Below, piece after piece: positions 45,421 to 56,469 of a stretch of DNA of 64,000 bases (within the stretch, counting starts at the first letter, position 1; the number at the start of each line of letters is the position of its first letter). Position numbers and translations under genes: made by a program. This stretch comes from Neoarius graeffei (Eukaryota > Chordata > Actinopteri > Siluriformes > Ariidae). Location of the stretch: assembly GCF_027579695.1 (NCBI RefSeq), contig NC_083587.1, positions 7,876,001-7,940,000 on the forward strand, given 5' to 3'. Below the pieces are notes generated by a model. It was not told where the DNA came from. It saw only the letters and a list, made by a program, of their open reading frames with translations, and ran no database searches.

Positions 45421-46997
45421 GAATGGGCTCCAGACTTCTTCAGATCTCCTGCATTTACCTTTCACTATATAGGTTATTTTTTCCATGGCCACATTCATTG
45501 CCATTTCTTTCAGCCAGTCTGTTACACTTGGCGCTTTTGTTTTCTTCCAAAATAAAGCAATTAAACGTTTCGCTTGTAACAAGCACATATCAATGAAAAT
45601 ATATTCCCTTCTTCTCAATGGAGATTCAAGAGGATATAAATGTAGAATATATGTTTTAGCTGATAACGCTAGGTTGAAATTTATAATTTCATTGATCATG
45701 TCCTTTACCCCCTCCAGAATGTATTTATGTGTTCACACTCCCATATGCAATGATAAAGATCGCCTTTGAATTTATTACATTTCATGCAGGTATCAGGAAT
45801 GTTTTCATTGTATTTATGTAGAATAGCTGGAGTTCCATAAGTCCGCATCAACCATTTATATTGTAACAATTTCAATCTAACACTTACTGTTTGGGTTTGA
45901 GCTTCTTTACATGCCTCCATCCAATCATTCATAGACAAGTCTTCTTTTAAGTCTTCCCTCCAAGCTTCTAATTTATGAAGTGATGATTCTTGTGATCCTG
46001 ACATTATAATCCCATAAATCTGAGACATTAAACCTCTATTATAGCAATCTTTTACCATTTCCTTCTCTAATATGTTTAGAATTGGTATATCTAAAGAATT
46101 CCTTTGAGACACAAAAATAAAATTTCTTATTTGTAAATATTTAAAGAAATGTTTTTTAGATATATTAAATGTATTAACAATTTCCTCAAAGGACAAAAGC
46201 TTGTTGGAAGAATACATATCTGCTATGGATTTTATCCCTTTCTCTGCCCAAGTCTTAAAGCCTGCATCCAACCACCCTGCTACAAAATTTGTATTACCCC
46301 AAATGGGGCTATAACCAGACAAGTCATTCGGTATGCCAAAATATCTCTTAACTACATACCAAACATTAATCATACTAAGAACTATTGGGTTAAGACAATT
46401 TTTCCTAAGATCTTTGAGATCAGCCGAATATAAGTATAGATTTAGGGGCAGGCCAGGAGTGATTGCATTTGATTCCATATTGACCCAAGATGGGATGCCT
46501 TGTGAAGAGAAGTAGAACATAATGGTTCTGAGCTGAGTAGCCCAATAATACCATTGCAAGTTGGGACACTGAAGCCCTCCTCTATCACATGGCAAGTACA
46601 GAAGTGAAAGGTGGAGTCTGGGACTTCTACTGTTCCAGATAAATTTAGCAAATAGGTTGTTAAGTCTTTTGAAAAGGTGCTTTGGAGGTGGTGAGGTGAT
46701 ATTCTGGAATAGATACAACAGTTTAGGTAAGATATTCATTTTCAGGACATTTATGCGACCAATTAAGGAAATGGGTAGAGATGACCATCTTTCAATAGAG
46801 TTAGAAATATTTTTGAAAAGGGGATCAGAATTTGCAGAAACAATATTCTCAAGTTTTGGTGCAATATTTATTCCCAAAAATGTAAATTTATCAGTTAAAT
46901 GAAAAATATCTGGAACATTCTGAAGCTGTTCTCTATCATGATTGTCAAATAGCATTAGCATGCTTTTTGAGTAACTAATCTTATACCCAGATCTCAT
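45421..46997 (-). pseudogene. L1 ORF2 C-terminal part
   Basis: A frame of 430 codons at 46997-45705, then a second frame to 45421. After the reverse transcriptase palm: YSKSMLMLFDN, FTFLGINIAPKLENIV (block E), SLIGRINVLKMNILPKLLYL, FAKFIWNSRSPRLHL and RGGLQCPNLQWYYWATQL, all characteristic of L1 ORF2. The cysteine motif at the end (CMKCNKFKGDLYHCIWEC) matches the L1 C-terminal CCHC region. The frame breaks near 45700. The upstream part lies beyond the SINE at 47362-47655. Confidence 0.92.
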
Positions 46998-47349
46998 CTC
47001 ATTATCTCTAGCCGCTTTATCCTTCTACAGGGTTGCAGGCAAGCTGGAGCCTATCCCAGCTGACTACGGGCGAAAGGCGGGGTACACCCTGGACAAGTCG
47101 CCAGGTCATCACAGGGCTGACACATTGACACAGACAACCATTCACACTCACACCTACGGTCAATTTAGAGTCACCAGTTAACCTAACCTGCATGTCTTTG
47201 GACTGTGGGGGAAACCGGAGCACCCAGAGGAAACCCACGCAGACAACATGCAAACTCCGCACAGAAAGGCCCTCGCCGGCCCCGGGGCTCGAACCCAGGA
47301 CCTTCTTGCTGTGAGGCGACAGCGCTAACCACTACACCACCATGCCGCC
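46993..47349 (-). mobile_element. Complete tRNA-headed SINE inside the L1
   Basis: Full-length reverse-strand copy of the DANA/Mermaid-like SINE with tail ATCTCATCTCATTATCTCTA on the plus strand and head at CCACTACACCACCATGCCGC. A perfect 12-bp target duplication, TTATACCCAGAT, flanks it (46981-46992 and 47350-47361). Confidence 0.95.
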
Positions 47350-47871
47350 TTATACCCAGATATCTTCCCAAATCTATGAATCAGCTCTAACAGAGCAGGT
47401 ATAGAAGACCTAAGATGTTTTAAAAAAAAGAAGAACATCATCAACAAATAAAGCAATTTTATGTTCCACCTGGCCAACAGTAATACCAGCTATGTCTGTA
47501 TGCTTTCTAACCGCAATTGCAAAGGGTTCTATAGAAATTGCAAAGAGGAGAGGAGAGAGAGGTTATCCCTGCTGACAGCCCCTGATATGTTGAAAGGTTT
47601 GGACACCATATTGTTCGTAAGCACCTCAGCTACTAAGTTATTACAGAGATAGATTTAGAGTTTTCAGTTCTGTTCTTGCTCTCTAAACTTGAGTGCATCG
47701 CCGTGAAAGTTGATTTAAAGCTGGATCACAGAAGGCTCTTGCCATCTGGTTTTCAAATGCATTTTCATGGTTGCAGAGATACAATGATTTTAATAAAAAA
47801 TAAATAAAGGTAATTGCACACTGACACCCCCCCATACACACCTCTACTGCACATTGTAGCACAAAATATCC

Positions 47872-48210
47872 ATCCATCCATTATCTGTAGCCGCTTATCC
47901 TGTTCTACAGGGTTGCAGGTGAGTTGGAGCTTATCCCAGCTGACTGTGGGCGAGAGGCAGGGTTCACCCTGGACAAGTCGCCAGGTTATCACAGGCCTAA
48001 CACTTAGAGACAAACAGCCACTCACATTCACACCTACGTTCAATTTAGAGCCACCAGTTAACCTAACCTGCATGTCTTTGGACTGTGGGGGAAACTGGAG
48101 TATCCAGAGGAAACCCACGCAGACATGGGGAGAACATGCAAACTCCACACATAAAGGCCCTCACCGGCTGCTGGACTCAAACCCAGGACCTTCTTGCTGT
48201 GAGGTGACAG
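47872..48210 (-). mobile_element. tRNA-headed SINE, head missing
   Basis: Same family in reverse: 3' end CCATTATCTGTAGCCGCTTA, core CCTGCATGTCTTTGGACTGT, ending at CTTGCTGTGAGGTGACAG. The first 30 or so bases of the head are missing. Confidence 0.88.
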
Positions 48211-49060
48211 GAGGACAAAATAGAAAGGGTGTATATGGTCCAAATTGGTACTGTTAGAACTAGAAAAGGTTGTAGTTTTATGAGCGACTTAGTTTTGGAG
48301 GTGAATCCTAACAAATTCCTGCCTGTTGCGCTCCAGCAGTGAAAAGTAAAAGTCACTGTCTATTTATTAGCCTGCTTTGTGCCTACCAAGTGAGGTTACA
48401 AAGATGATAATTACAATATGATTTGTACAATGTATTAATACAAACAATGATTTGTACCATGTATTAATTTCCTGGGTTCCAGAAAATGGCTGGAGCAGCT
48501 GTTGCTCTTCTTCTTCACGAACGACTTGGCTTGCGTATTCATCCGCCTCTTTCTTTGTGGCTATAGGTTTGAAATCATCCTTAGACAACTAACCAATGAT
48601 TGAGGATGAATTTGAAGAGCTTTCGTGTCTTTTTCAAAAGAATCAGTATCAAGAACGCACACCACTGGAGCAAATAGTGTAGAGTCCGTGTGAACACAAA
48701 AGAAGGCAGCGGCGCAAATGACGTCACACATGCAGCGGTTCTACCTGAAAATCACTGCGTTCTAATAATAGTGGATAAGCTTTTAATGATTTTTTCAATA
48801 GAATTCAGATGCAAAAAATGATTTTTCGAATCAATTTTTTATTTGTCCTTGAACTTTCCAACCTCTTTGAGCATATCACACACAGAAAACCTGGGATTTT
48901 ATGATGAATTTTCATTCGACTAACACTAACATGGAACAAGTTCTCTTCAAGATGGGTATGGGCCAGTTCTGCAATTTTGGACCTGGGGTTTATTGCGGTA
49001 TCATTGCAGCTTCAATGATATTATGCACTACACGTCTGTGTCATCAGCGTCACCAAACCC
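48211..49060. other. Mostly non-coding stretch with a Glu-rich open frame
   Basis: The minus-strand frame at 48588-48367 reads MSKDDFKPIATKKEADEYAS, then VVREEEEQQLLQPFSGTQE. Its composition looks protein-like up to about residue 50, after which it becomes hydrophobic AT-rich read-through. I do not recognise it; it could be a decayed exon. Otherwise I see no gene or repeat end here. Confidence 0.35.
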
Positions 49061-49111
49061 ATTTTACTGGGGCACATGCCCCAGTATATACCTGCTGTGC
49101 CCCAGTAAAAT
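49061..49111. repeat. Perfect 16-bp hairpin with an internal third arm
   Basis: ATTTTACTGGGGCACA (49061-49076) and TGTGCCCCAGTAAAAT (49096-49111) are perfect inverted copies with a 19-nt loop. The loop itself begins TGCCCCAGTA, a second possible partner for the left arm. Confidence 0.9.
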
Positions 49112-49487
49112 TTCCTGATCACATTTCAGAAACAGTAATATCTTTGGCATTGCGGAATATAGACTATGCATCTGATGTGATCAAACTGCACCCATTCATC
49201 TCTATTAAATTGCTGGTGGAATACTCATCACACAATTACCACACACATATCATGTGAAACCACACAACTTGAGTTTCCCAACGGTGCTACCCACTAGTTG
49301 CTGTGATAAACGGTTTGCAAAAATTAACATCAATGAATTCACATCAAATTTAATCATATTCTGCATACAGTTCTGCATCCATCTTCACATCCGTTTTTGT
49401 CAATGCAATCCCTCACTGACTCCTGGGTTTACACAACAAACCATCCATCAAAATACACAGCAGACCCTACTGTTTCAAATGGTATAA

Positions 49488-50250
49488 AGGGTTAGCATGT
49501 ATGCTGACTCACCAAGCGCATGAGCTTTTTACACCTGCATATGTGCTTTTCATGTATAAAAGCACCATAAAAACATCAGGGGTAATCAGGCTTGGGTTCA
49601 ACACATCCCTCTAGAGACTTAAATTTCAGAAATTTTTTTTTTTGAAAATTTTTTTTCTCCCCAGTGCATGTGCTGTCAAGGCTAAGGCACCGTATAAAAA
49701 AGTGTCCAAGTGGGCAGAAATTCCTCAAAAAAAAAACCAGAAGGGACTCTAAACAACCTGTGAATACAAGCCACCCACTCATCTGATTGTTTTTTTGTTT
49801 GTTTGTTTTTCAATTTTTAAAAATATTATGCAGTGCATGAGCTATCAAGGCTAGGGCTCTCAAGGCCAGGGCTCTCGAGGCCAGGGCTATCAAGGCCAAG
49901 GCCTTAGAAAAAGTGGTGCAAGTGGACAGAGAACCTACAAAAACCATCAGAAAGGGTTCTACACACCCCTGCACAGTGTTAGCCCACAAAGAATATGGAT
50001 ATGATTTATGAATATTATTATTTATTTTGACAAAATCAAAAATTTTTCCCCAGTGCATGCTACCAATGCAAGTACCAATACTGAGAAGTCCAAGTGTCCA
50101 ATTGGTCAAAGTGGCCAGAAAAAAAGTGGTTCATGTTGACAGAAAACTCACAAAAACCATCATTGTCATTAAATAAATCCCAGCTCACATAAGTCGGGAA
50201 GTTCAGCATACTTGCTGACCAAGTATGTACAGTGTTAGCCCAAAAAGAGT
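49488..50250. repeat. Duplicated block, copy 1
   Basis: Matches 53515-54256 almost throughout, beginning GGTTAGCATGTATGCTGACT and ending GCTGACCAAGTATGTACAGT. It includes a short tandem (GGCTAGGGCTCTCAAGGCCA-like) at 49848-49905. No gene. Confidence 0.88.
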
Positions 50251-50510
50251 ATGATTTTTTTTTCATTGTCATTTAATAAATCTAAGATCACTCAAGTCGG
50301 GAAGGTCAGCATACTTGCTGACCATACCAGGGAGAAGCTGAAGTGGCCCTGCATTACCTGCTCTGACCATCAGATGGCAATAAATCTAAGTTCACTAAAC
50401 TCGGGAAGTTCAACACCATTGCTGACCATACCAGGGAAGAAGCTGAGGTGGCCCTGCATTACCTGCTCTGACCACCAGATGGCAATACTGGGCTATATTG
50501 GCCTCCAGTG
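50165..50510. repeat. Minisatellite of roughly 100-bp units
   Basis: Three diverged units built on CTCAAGTCGGGAAGGTCAGC / ATACTTGCTGACCATACCAG. More units of the same type occur at 54200-54256 and 55318-55488. Confidence 0.8.
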
Positions 50511-50789
50511 AGGTTTTGCAGACAGACTGGTGTACCAGAGGGCCCAAAACAAAGGAAGGGCCATTAAGCAGGACAAAGAGCTGTGGGGGGTTGGGTTGCA
50601 GCCTGGGTTAGCAAGTTGGATTGCAGTTCCATGGCCTGATGAGATAAAAAAAATGTTGAAAAATGGAATTAAAAGTTAAATCTATCCCAAAGCCTCCAAA
50701 CTCATGTGACAACCAACCCCGAAGAGAATGCAACAACCATCCCCAACTGAGCTGTTTTGCTACCACTAATGCTAGCATCCACCTGTTGT

Positions 50790-50922
50790 AGCATCTCATC
50801 TCATTATCTCTAGCCGCTTTATCCTGTTCTACAGGGTCGCAGGCAAGCTGGAGCCTATCCCAGCTGACTACGGGCAAAAGGCGGGGTACACCCTGGACAA
50901 GTCGCCAGGTCATCACAGGCCT
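50790..50922 (-). mobile_element. tRNA-headed SINE, 3' part only
   Basis: Reverse-strand 3' third of the DANA/Mermaid-like SINE, from CATCTCATCTCATTATCTCT to GCCAGGTCATCACAGGC; 5'-truncated. Confidence 0.88.
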
Positions 50923-51181
50923 CCAAACTCGTTATATGAATATTGGCCAGTATACAGGTGCTACTCAGTGGGTCCAGGGAACCAGGGTTGGGTTGCTTTC
51001 AGCAAAGTTTTGGCCTAAGCTGTGACTGTCTCTCTTGGCAGAGAACACCAAACATATGGTTAGTTCCCTGTAATCCAATGTCTTTTTATTTTTCTGTATT
51101 TCCTGGTAGTCCTCTCCCTCTCAATCCTCTCTCTCTCTCTCTCTCTCTCTTTGATGATGATTATGTCCTGACTTTTTTTTA

Positions 51182-51562
51182 CCATGGGCATCAGGCAGAA
51201 AAATGACAAAGTCCCACAGTTCAGAAAAATGACAAATTCCCACAGTTCAGAAAAATGGCAAAGTCCCACTGCTCAGTTTTACCATGGGCATCAGGCGGAA
51301 AAATGGCAAAGTCCCACAGTTCAGAAAAATAGCAAAGTCCCACAATTCAGAAAAATGGCAAAGTCCCACTGCTCAGTTTTACCATGGGCATCAGGAGGAA
51401 AATGGCATAGTCCACTGCTCAGTTTTACCATGGGCATCAGGCAGAAAAATGACAAAGTCCCACAGTTCAGAAAAATGACAAATTCCCACAGTTCAGAAAA
51501 ATGACAAATTCCCACAGTTCAGAAAAATGGCAAAGTCCCACTGCTCAGTTTTACCATGGGAA
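51182..51562. repeat. Minisatellite with a higher-order structure
   Basis: 26-bp units (AAAAATGACAAAGTCCCACA + GTTCAG) form runs of two to four, each run closed by a CTGCTCAGTTTTACCATGGG-type spacer. It continues at 53430-53514, where the hAT element at 51563-53429 split it. Frames reading MGIRQKNDKVPQF are repeat artefacts. Confidence 0.92.
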
Positions 51563-51916
51563 TAGGGTGACCAGACTTCCCGGTTTTACCGGGACAGTCC
51601 CGATTTGGGGTTGTGTGTCCCGAGTCCCGACAAAAGTCTGTCGGGACACGGATATGTCCTGGTTTTCAACACTCGCGATGTTTGCGACTGAGGAGCGTGG
51701 AATCATTAGCGGAGAAATGTCTGCATTTACTATTTTGATGAATTGACAGGAATCGCAAACTTTCCTGGTTACTGCCCCCTGGCCCTGTGGCATGGGTGTT
51801 TATGTAGCCACATTATTCCAGACAACAGAACGGGTTGCCATGCAACAATAAAATAAACATTAACTGGCGCGAATGTTCTTTGTCTAGCAGCTAGCAGCAG
51901 TAATGCCGCAGCAATT

Positions 51917-52030
51917 ATGCCGAAAAGAAAATGTACCTTTTCCAAAGATTTACAGGGCACCTACCCCTTCCTCTGAGAGGTGCAGAACAATGCGCACGAA
52001 GCCTACTGCACACACTGTAAGTGCTTTGTT
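51917..52030 (+). pseudogene. hAT transposase N-terminus
   Basis: Starts MPKRKCTFSKDLQGTYPFL, then a TGA, then EVQNNAHEAYCTHCK. The MPKRK start and a CxxC motif are typical of the BED-like zinc finger at the N-terminus of hAT transposases of this type. Nothing further of the transposase is recognised. Confidence 0.6.
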
Positions 52031-52123
52031 CTTGTACTGAGTTGGGTAGCCTATGTTGCAAATGCTGTGCGCTCCTGTGGGGGCTTTCCTCGGGCTGTTG
52101 CCCCTCTCCTCCTTTAGTGCTGA

Positions 52124-52842
52124 GAGAGGCCCTTCATATAATCTTTTTTTATTCACCTTGATATCCCGAGATAACGACATAATTAATTCAGGATCTCGAG
52201 AAAACAACACAACTAATTCGAGATCTCGAGAAAACAAAACCGTTATTCCGAGATAATGACCTAATTAATTCAGGATCTCGAGGAAACAACACAACCAATT
52301 CGAGATCTCGAGAAAATAAAACCGTTATTTTGAGATCTCGAGAAAACAAAACAATTATTCCGTGATCTCAAGAAAACAAAACAATTATTTCATGATCTCA
52401 GCTGGATCACTGTATCTCCGTCGGTAGAGACGAAGCCGGGCCAGTCTTCTGTGGAGGTGCCGCGGACTAATTTTGAAATTATCCCTTATTAAAAGACTTA
52501 ATGCAATCTCTCCCTGTGTCAACCCCTGATCAAAATATTGCCTTATTAGGTGATCGATTATTCCAGACATTCTAATGACCAAAGTTGCGTCTATACAGAA
52601 TGAGAAATAGCCCCAAAGTTGCATATCACAAGTCTCTTGGTGCACCTGAATGAACCATTTCTCAGCTGTTTACTCGAGATCATGAAATAATTGTTTTGTT
52701 TTCTCGAGATCTCGGAATAATGGTTTTGTTTTCTCGAGATCTCGAATTAGTTGTGTTGTTTTCTCGAGATCCTGAATTAATTATGTCGTTATCTCAGGAT
52801 AACAAGGTGAATTAAAAAAAAGGATTATATTAAGGGCCTCTC
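52124..52842. mobile_element. Palindromic DNA element with TCTCGAGA-rich arms
   Basis: Long inverted arms: left from GAGAGGCCCTTCATATAATC, right (inward) from GAGAGGCCCTTAATATAATC. Each arm is made of repeated CTCGAGAAAACAA / TTCGAGATCTCGAG units, about 190-270 bp long. A unique centre (about 52400-52670) encodes a small protein. It lies inside the Zaphod-like hAT. No clear target duplication is seen. Confidence 0.85.
52385..52645 (-). CDS. Small helix-turn-helix protein of the palindromic element
   Basis: An 86-codon open frame. Residues from about 27 on (MSGIIDHLIRQYFDQGLTQG, then EIALSLLIRDNFKISPRHLH and RRLARLRLYRRRYSD) look like a helix-turn-helix with a basic arm, similar in pattern to the N-terminus of integrase-core transposases common in fish and cnidarian genomes. 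No catalytic domain follows: the right arm ends the element. It is likely a remnant first exon kept in a deletion derivative; the methionine at about 52567 is the better start. Confidence 0.5.
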   Translation of the reverse strand: MHQETCDMQLWGYFSFCIDATLVIRMSGIIDHLIRQYFDQGLTQGEIALSLLIRDNFKISPRHLHRRLARLRLYRRRYSDPAEIMK

Positions 52843-53514
52843 GCGGCTTCCGTAGTATATATTCTCAAATCACTTGTCTCTTTTTTGTTTCTGTTTAACA
52901 TACCATTCTGACAGTTTGGCCATAGTGAACAGCTTGTTGCACCTTCCATTAAAGTGTTCACTTTTGTACACATCTTGCTTTATTCATTCACTTGTGGGGA
53001 ATGGTTAGTAAGGTTGATTCTGAACTAGGCTATGTTGAGGTCACATATCTACTTTTTAAGTTCATGCTATAGTGCGTACAATTTTAGAGATATAGCCTAC
53101 ACGTGCATATGCATTCTTCTTGGTGTTCTCACAAACAGGTGAAATAAATCAGTTTAAATTTGGCCTATGGACATAGCCTGGCCTATTCTCAGCCATTACA
53201 AAATCTGTTGTCTGACCATAATTTAACTGATCTGTATACCACTATGCTACTAGATAACAAAATGCCTGTTTGTTTTTTTTCATGTGAGATGTTGATAAAT
53301 GTGAGCTTCAACAAAATGATGAGCACCTCTCTGAGTGTCACATTTACGTAAAAAAAAAGGTGTGCGAGCACGAGCATGGTCACGTGCAAAAGTGTCCCGG
53401 TTTCAGACAAGGGAAATCTGGTCACCCTACATGGGAATCCAGCTGAAAATGGCATAGTCCACTGCTCAGTTTTATCATGGGCATCAGGCTGAAAAATGAC
53501 AAAGTCCCATAGTT

Positions 53515-54256
53515 CAGGGTTAGCATGTATGCTGACTCACCAAGTGCATGAGCTTTTTACACCTGCATATGTGATTTTCATGTATTAAAGCACCATAAAA
53601 ACATCAGGGGTAATCAGGCTTGGGTTCAACACATCCCTCTAGAGTCTTAAATTTCAGATTTTTTTTTTCAGAATTTTTTTTTCTCCCCAGCTCATGTGCT
53701 GTCAAAGCTAAGTCCCACTATGCACCATGTAAACAAGTGTCCAAGTGAGCAGAAATTACTAAAAAAAAACCCAGAAGGGACTCTAAACAACCTGTGAATA
53801 CAAGGCACCCACTCTTCTGATTGTTTTTTTTTTTTGCTTTTCAATTTATTATGCAGTGCATGTGCTGTCAAGGCTAGGGCTCTCACGGCCAGGGCTCTCG
53901 AGGCCAGGGCTGTCAAGGCCAAGGCCTTAGAAAAAGTGGTGCAAGTGGACAGAGAACCTACAAAAACCATCAGAAAGGGTTCTACACACCCCTGCACAGT
54001 GTTAGCCCACAAAGAATATGGATATGATTTATGAATATTATTTTTTTTTTGACAAAATCAAAATTTTTTCCCCAGTGCATGCTACCAATGCAAGTACCAA
54101 TACTGAGAAGTCCAAGTGTCCAATTGGTCAAAGTGGCCAGAAAAAAAGTGGTTCATGTTGACAGAAAACTCACAAAAACCATCATTGTCATTAAATAAAT
54201 CCCAGCTCACATAAGTTGGGAAGTTCAGCATACTTGCTGACCAAGTATGTACAGTA
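53515..54256. repeat. Duplicated block, copy 2
   Basis: Second copy of 49488-50250 with small insertions and substitutions. A LINE (54257-55318) breaks it within the CAAGTATGTACAGT motif, and minisatellite units resume after it. Confidence 0.88.
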
Positions 54257-55318
54257 CTTACGTACTTACTTACTTGGGCCCTTTGCCCCGATCAGAGCAT
54301 AGGCCATTGATGATGTTCCTCCATTGCACTCGTCTTTGGGCCTTCTTCATTAGGTTGTGCCAGCTGTTGCCTATACTCCTCATCTCCTCCTCTGTGTCCC
54401 TTCTCCAGCTGTTTTTTGGCCTTCCTCTCTTTCTTCTGCCCTGTGCATTCCAGGTTAGGGCCTGGTGTGTAATGCTGGATGGTGGCTTCCTGAGTGTGTC
54501 CCCTATCCAGGACCATTTCCTCTTGAGGATCTGGCTTCCAAATGGGTTTTGTCCTGCTTTATCCTACAGCTCCAGGTTGCTGAGCTTGTCTGACCACTTG
54601 ATTTTCAAGATTCTTCTCAGACAGGTGTTTATGAAGGTTTGTGTCCTGTGCTGTGTTGCTTTTGTTGTTCTCCATGTCTCAGATACATAGAGCAGTACTG
54701 ACTTGACATTAGAGTTGAAGATCCTGAGTTTGGTGGCTACTCGTATCATGCTAGTGGCCCAGACATTCTTCAGCATGATGAAGGTTGCTCTTGCTTTCCC
54801 TACCCTGGCTGTTACATCTCTATCCATGCCCCCCCTGATGGTCTACTATGCTTCCCAAGTACACAAAGGACTCAGCCTCCTTCAATTCTTCCCCTCCAAT
54901 TGTGACTGGTGTGCTGTTTGTAGTGTTAATCTTCATGAGTTCAGTCTTCTTTTTGCTGATTTTGAGTCTTGTACTGACTGATGTTGTGTCCAAATGAGTT
55001 GTTTTATCTTGCATCTGTTTGTGGTTGTGTGAGAGGAGTACCAGGTCATCGGCAATACCTAGATCCTCTAGCTGCATCTAGAGTGTCCACTGGATCCCCT
55101 TGCTCTTTCCTCTAGTAGTTGTCCTCATGATCCAGTCAATAACCAGGAGGAAAAGAAGTGGCAACAGTAAGCACCCCTGCTGTACTCCTGTCCTCACATC
55201 AAAGCTCTCTGTTAGCTGTCCTGCATGGGCTACTCTGCATTTCATGTCCTTGTATGTACTCCGGATTAGAGATACAAATTTCTCTGGTATACCGTAGTGT
55301 CTTAGCATCTTCCAGCTC
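54257..55318 (-). mobile_element. RTE-like LINE fragment
   Basis: Minus-strand frames 55329-55078 (KFVSLIRSTYKDMKCRV; GVQQGCLLLPLLFLLVIDWI), 55077-54820 (IADDLVLLSH catalytic motif; SFVYLGSIVDHQGG) and 54827-54564 (RVGKARATFIMLKNVW; NTCLRRILKIKWSD) are the reverse transcriptase and C-terminal part of an RTE/BovB-like LINE. The 3' end is a (TAAG)-rich tail near 54257-54275. 5'-truncated in the palm; at least one stop (TAG near 55078) and one frame change. Confidence 0.85.
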
Positions 55319-55488
55319 ACATAAATCACAGCTCACATAAGTCGGGAAGTTCAGCATACTTGCTGACCAAGTATGTACAGTGTTAGCCCAAAAAGAAGAT
55401 TTTTTTCTTCTACAATGTCATTTAATAAATCTAAGATCACTCAAGTCGGGAAGGTCAGCATTCTTGCTGACCATTCCGGGGAAGAAGC

Positions 55489-56435
55489 CTCTGCGGTGGG
55501 GGAATGGGGCGAGGATGAGGAATAGAAGGGGAGAGAGAGAGAGAGAGAAGAAAGGGGAGAAGAGGAGACATGCTGTCCTGCCATCGGAACAGCCACCATA
55601 TGGTCCTCTGCCAGCTCAATGGCCTGATCCAGCGACGCCGGGCAATGGCACTGGACCCACTCTGCTATTCGTTCCGGAAATTGGGCAATGAATTGTTCCA
55701 GCGCCACTAGGTCGATGATTCCCACGGCGTCACGGTTGTCGGCCCTCAGCCACCGCCGGCAGGCGTCCTGGAGTTGCTGGCCAAACACGAATGGCCGGCT
55801 GACCTCCTTCAGGTGCAGTGCGCAGAAGCACTGCTGTTGCTGCTCCGGGGTGTGCCCCACATGTTGGAGGACGGCCCTGCGGAGGTCGGTGTAGACCAGC
55901 CGGCTGTCGGCGGGGAGCTGTAGCGCAGCCAGCTGCGCTTCACCCGTTAGCAGGGGGAGGAGGCACGCCGTGTGCTGTTCCACCGGCCAACCCCATGCCT
56001 CTGCTGCCTGCTCAAAAAGAGTGAGGAAGGCTTCGGGGTCGTCATGCGGACCCATCTTCGTTAGGGTGAGGTGGGGAGGGTCCGTGGCAGTGGTGATGGT
56101 GGACCCCGCCGAAGCGAGCAGGTGCCGGAACGCCTGGCGATCTTCCTGCTGTGCCAGCACCAGGACTTCAGACCATTGTTCCTGCTCCATCCGGAGGGCG
56201 ACCAGCGCCTGGTGCTGGCACCGTTGGGCCGAGGTGAGGGCATGGACCAGGTCCTTGAAGGGGGAGGACTTCATGGGGCTGTTCTCTTCTGTACTCTGTC
56301 CTGGGTTTTGGCACCACTGTAGAAATATTTAAGGTGGGTGGAGCACAGAAGCATGGCAGGCCAGAACTGAGTTAGCAAAAACCCTGTTATTTTAGCTTTT
56401 CAGCTTTACATTTATTCTCCCATTCATGCATGCAT

Positions 56436-56469
<34 letters not shown>

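Larger units (their letters stand above)
44411..47655 (-). mobile_element. 5'-truncated L1 LINE
   Basis: Inserted in repeat copy 2 with a 10-bp target duplication, TAGAGTTTTC (44401-44410 and 47656-47665), and an A-rich 3' tail (GGGGAAAAAAAC on the minus strand). The 5' end starts in the reverse transcriptase (FVDD near 47430). A Harbinger-type MITE (44717-45417) and a SINE (46993-47349) inserted afterwards. It is inactive: truncated, interrupted, and with an early stop just downstream of FVDD. Confidence 0.93.
51563..53429 (+). mobile_element. hAT (Zaphod/Tip100-like) element, decayed
   Basis: Ends TAGGGTGACCAGACTTCCCG and (inward) TAGGGTGACCAGATTTCCCT with a perfect 8-bp target duplication, CATGGGAA (51555-51562 and 53430-53437), in the minisatellite. 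Sequence next to the ends carries CCGGGACAGTCCCG-type motifs as in Zaphod-like hATs. It retains a transposase N-terminus and holds a second, palindromic element (52124-52842). Confidence 0.92.

Noticed and set aside
48367-48588. Host gene exon
   Set aside because: Glu-rich start is suggestive, but there is no splice-site support, no second exon and no family match I can name; left as unassigned.
51184-51504. Open frame of 106 codons with repeated MGIRQKNDKVPQF
   Set aside because: A minisatellite translated in frame; it is repetitive on every frame and has no start context or domain.
52124-52842. Long inverted repeat as a bacterial-type terminator or origin
   Set aside because: The terminal repeats and the loop-encoded protein point to a DNA transposon derivative in a fish genome.
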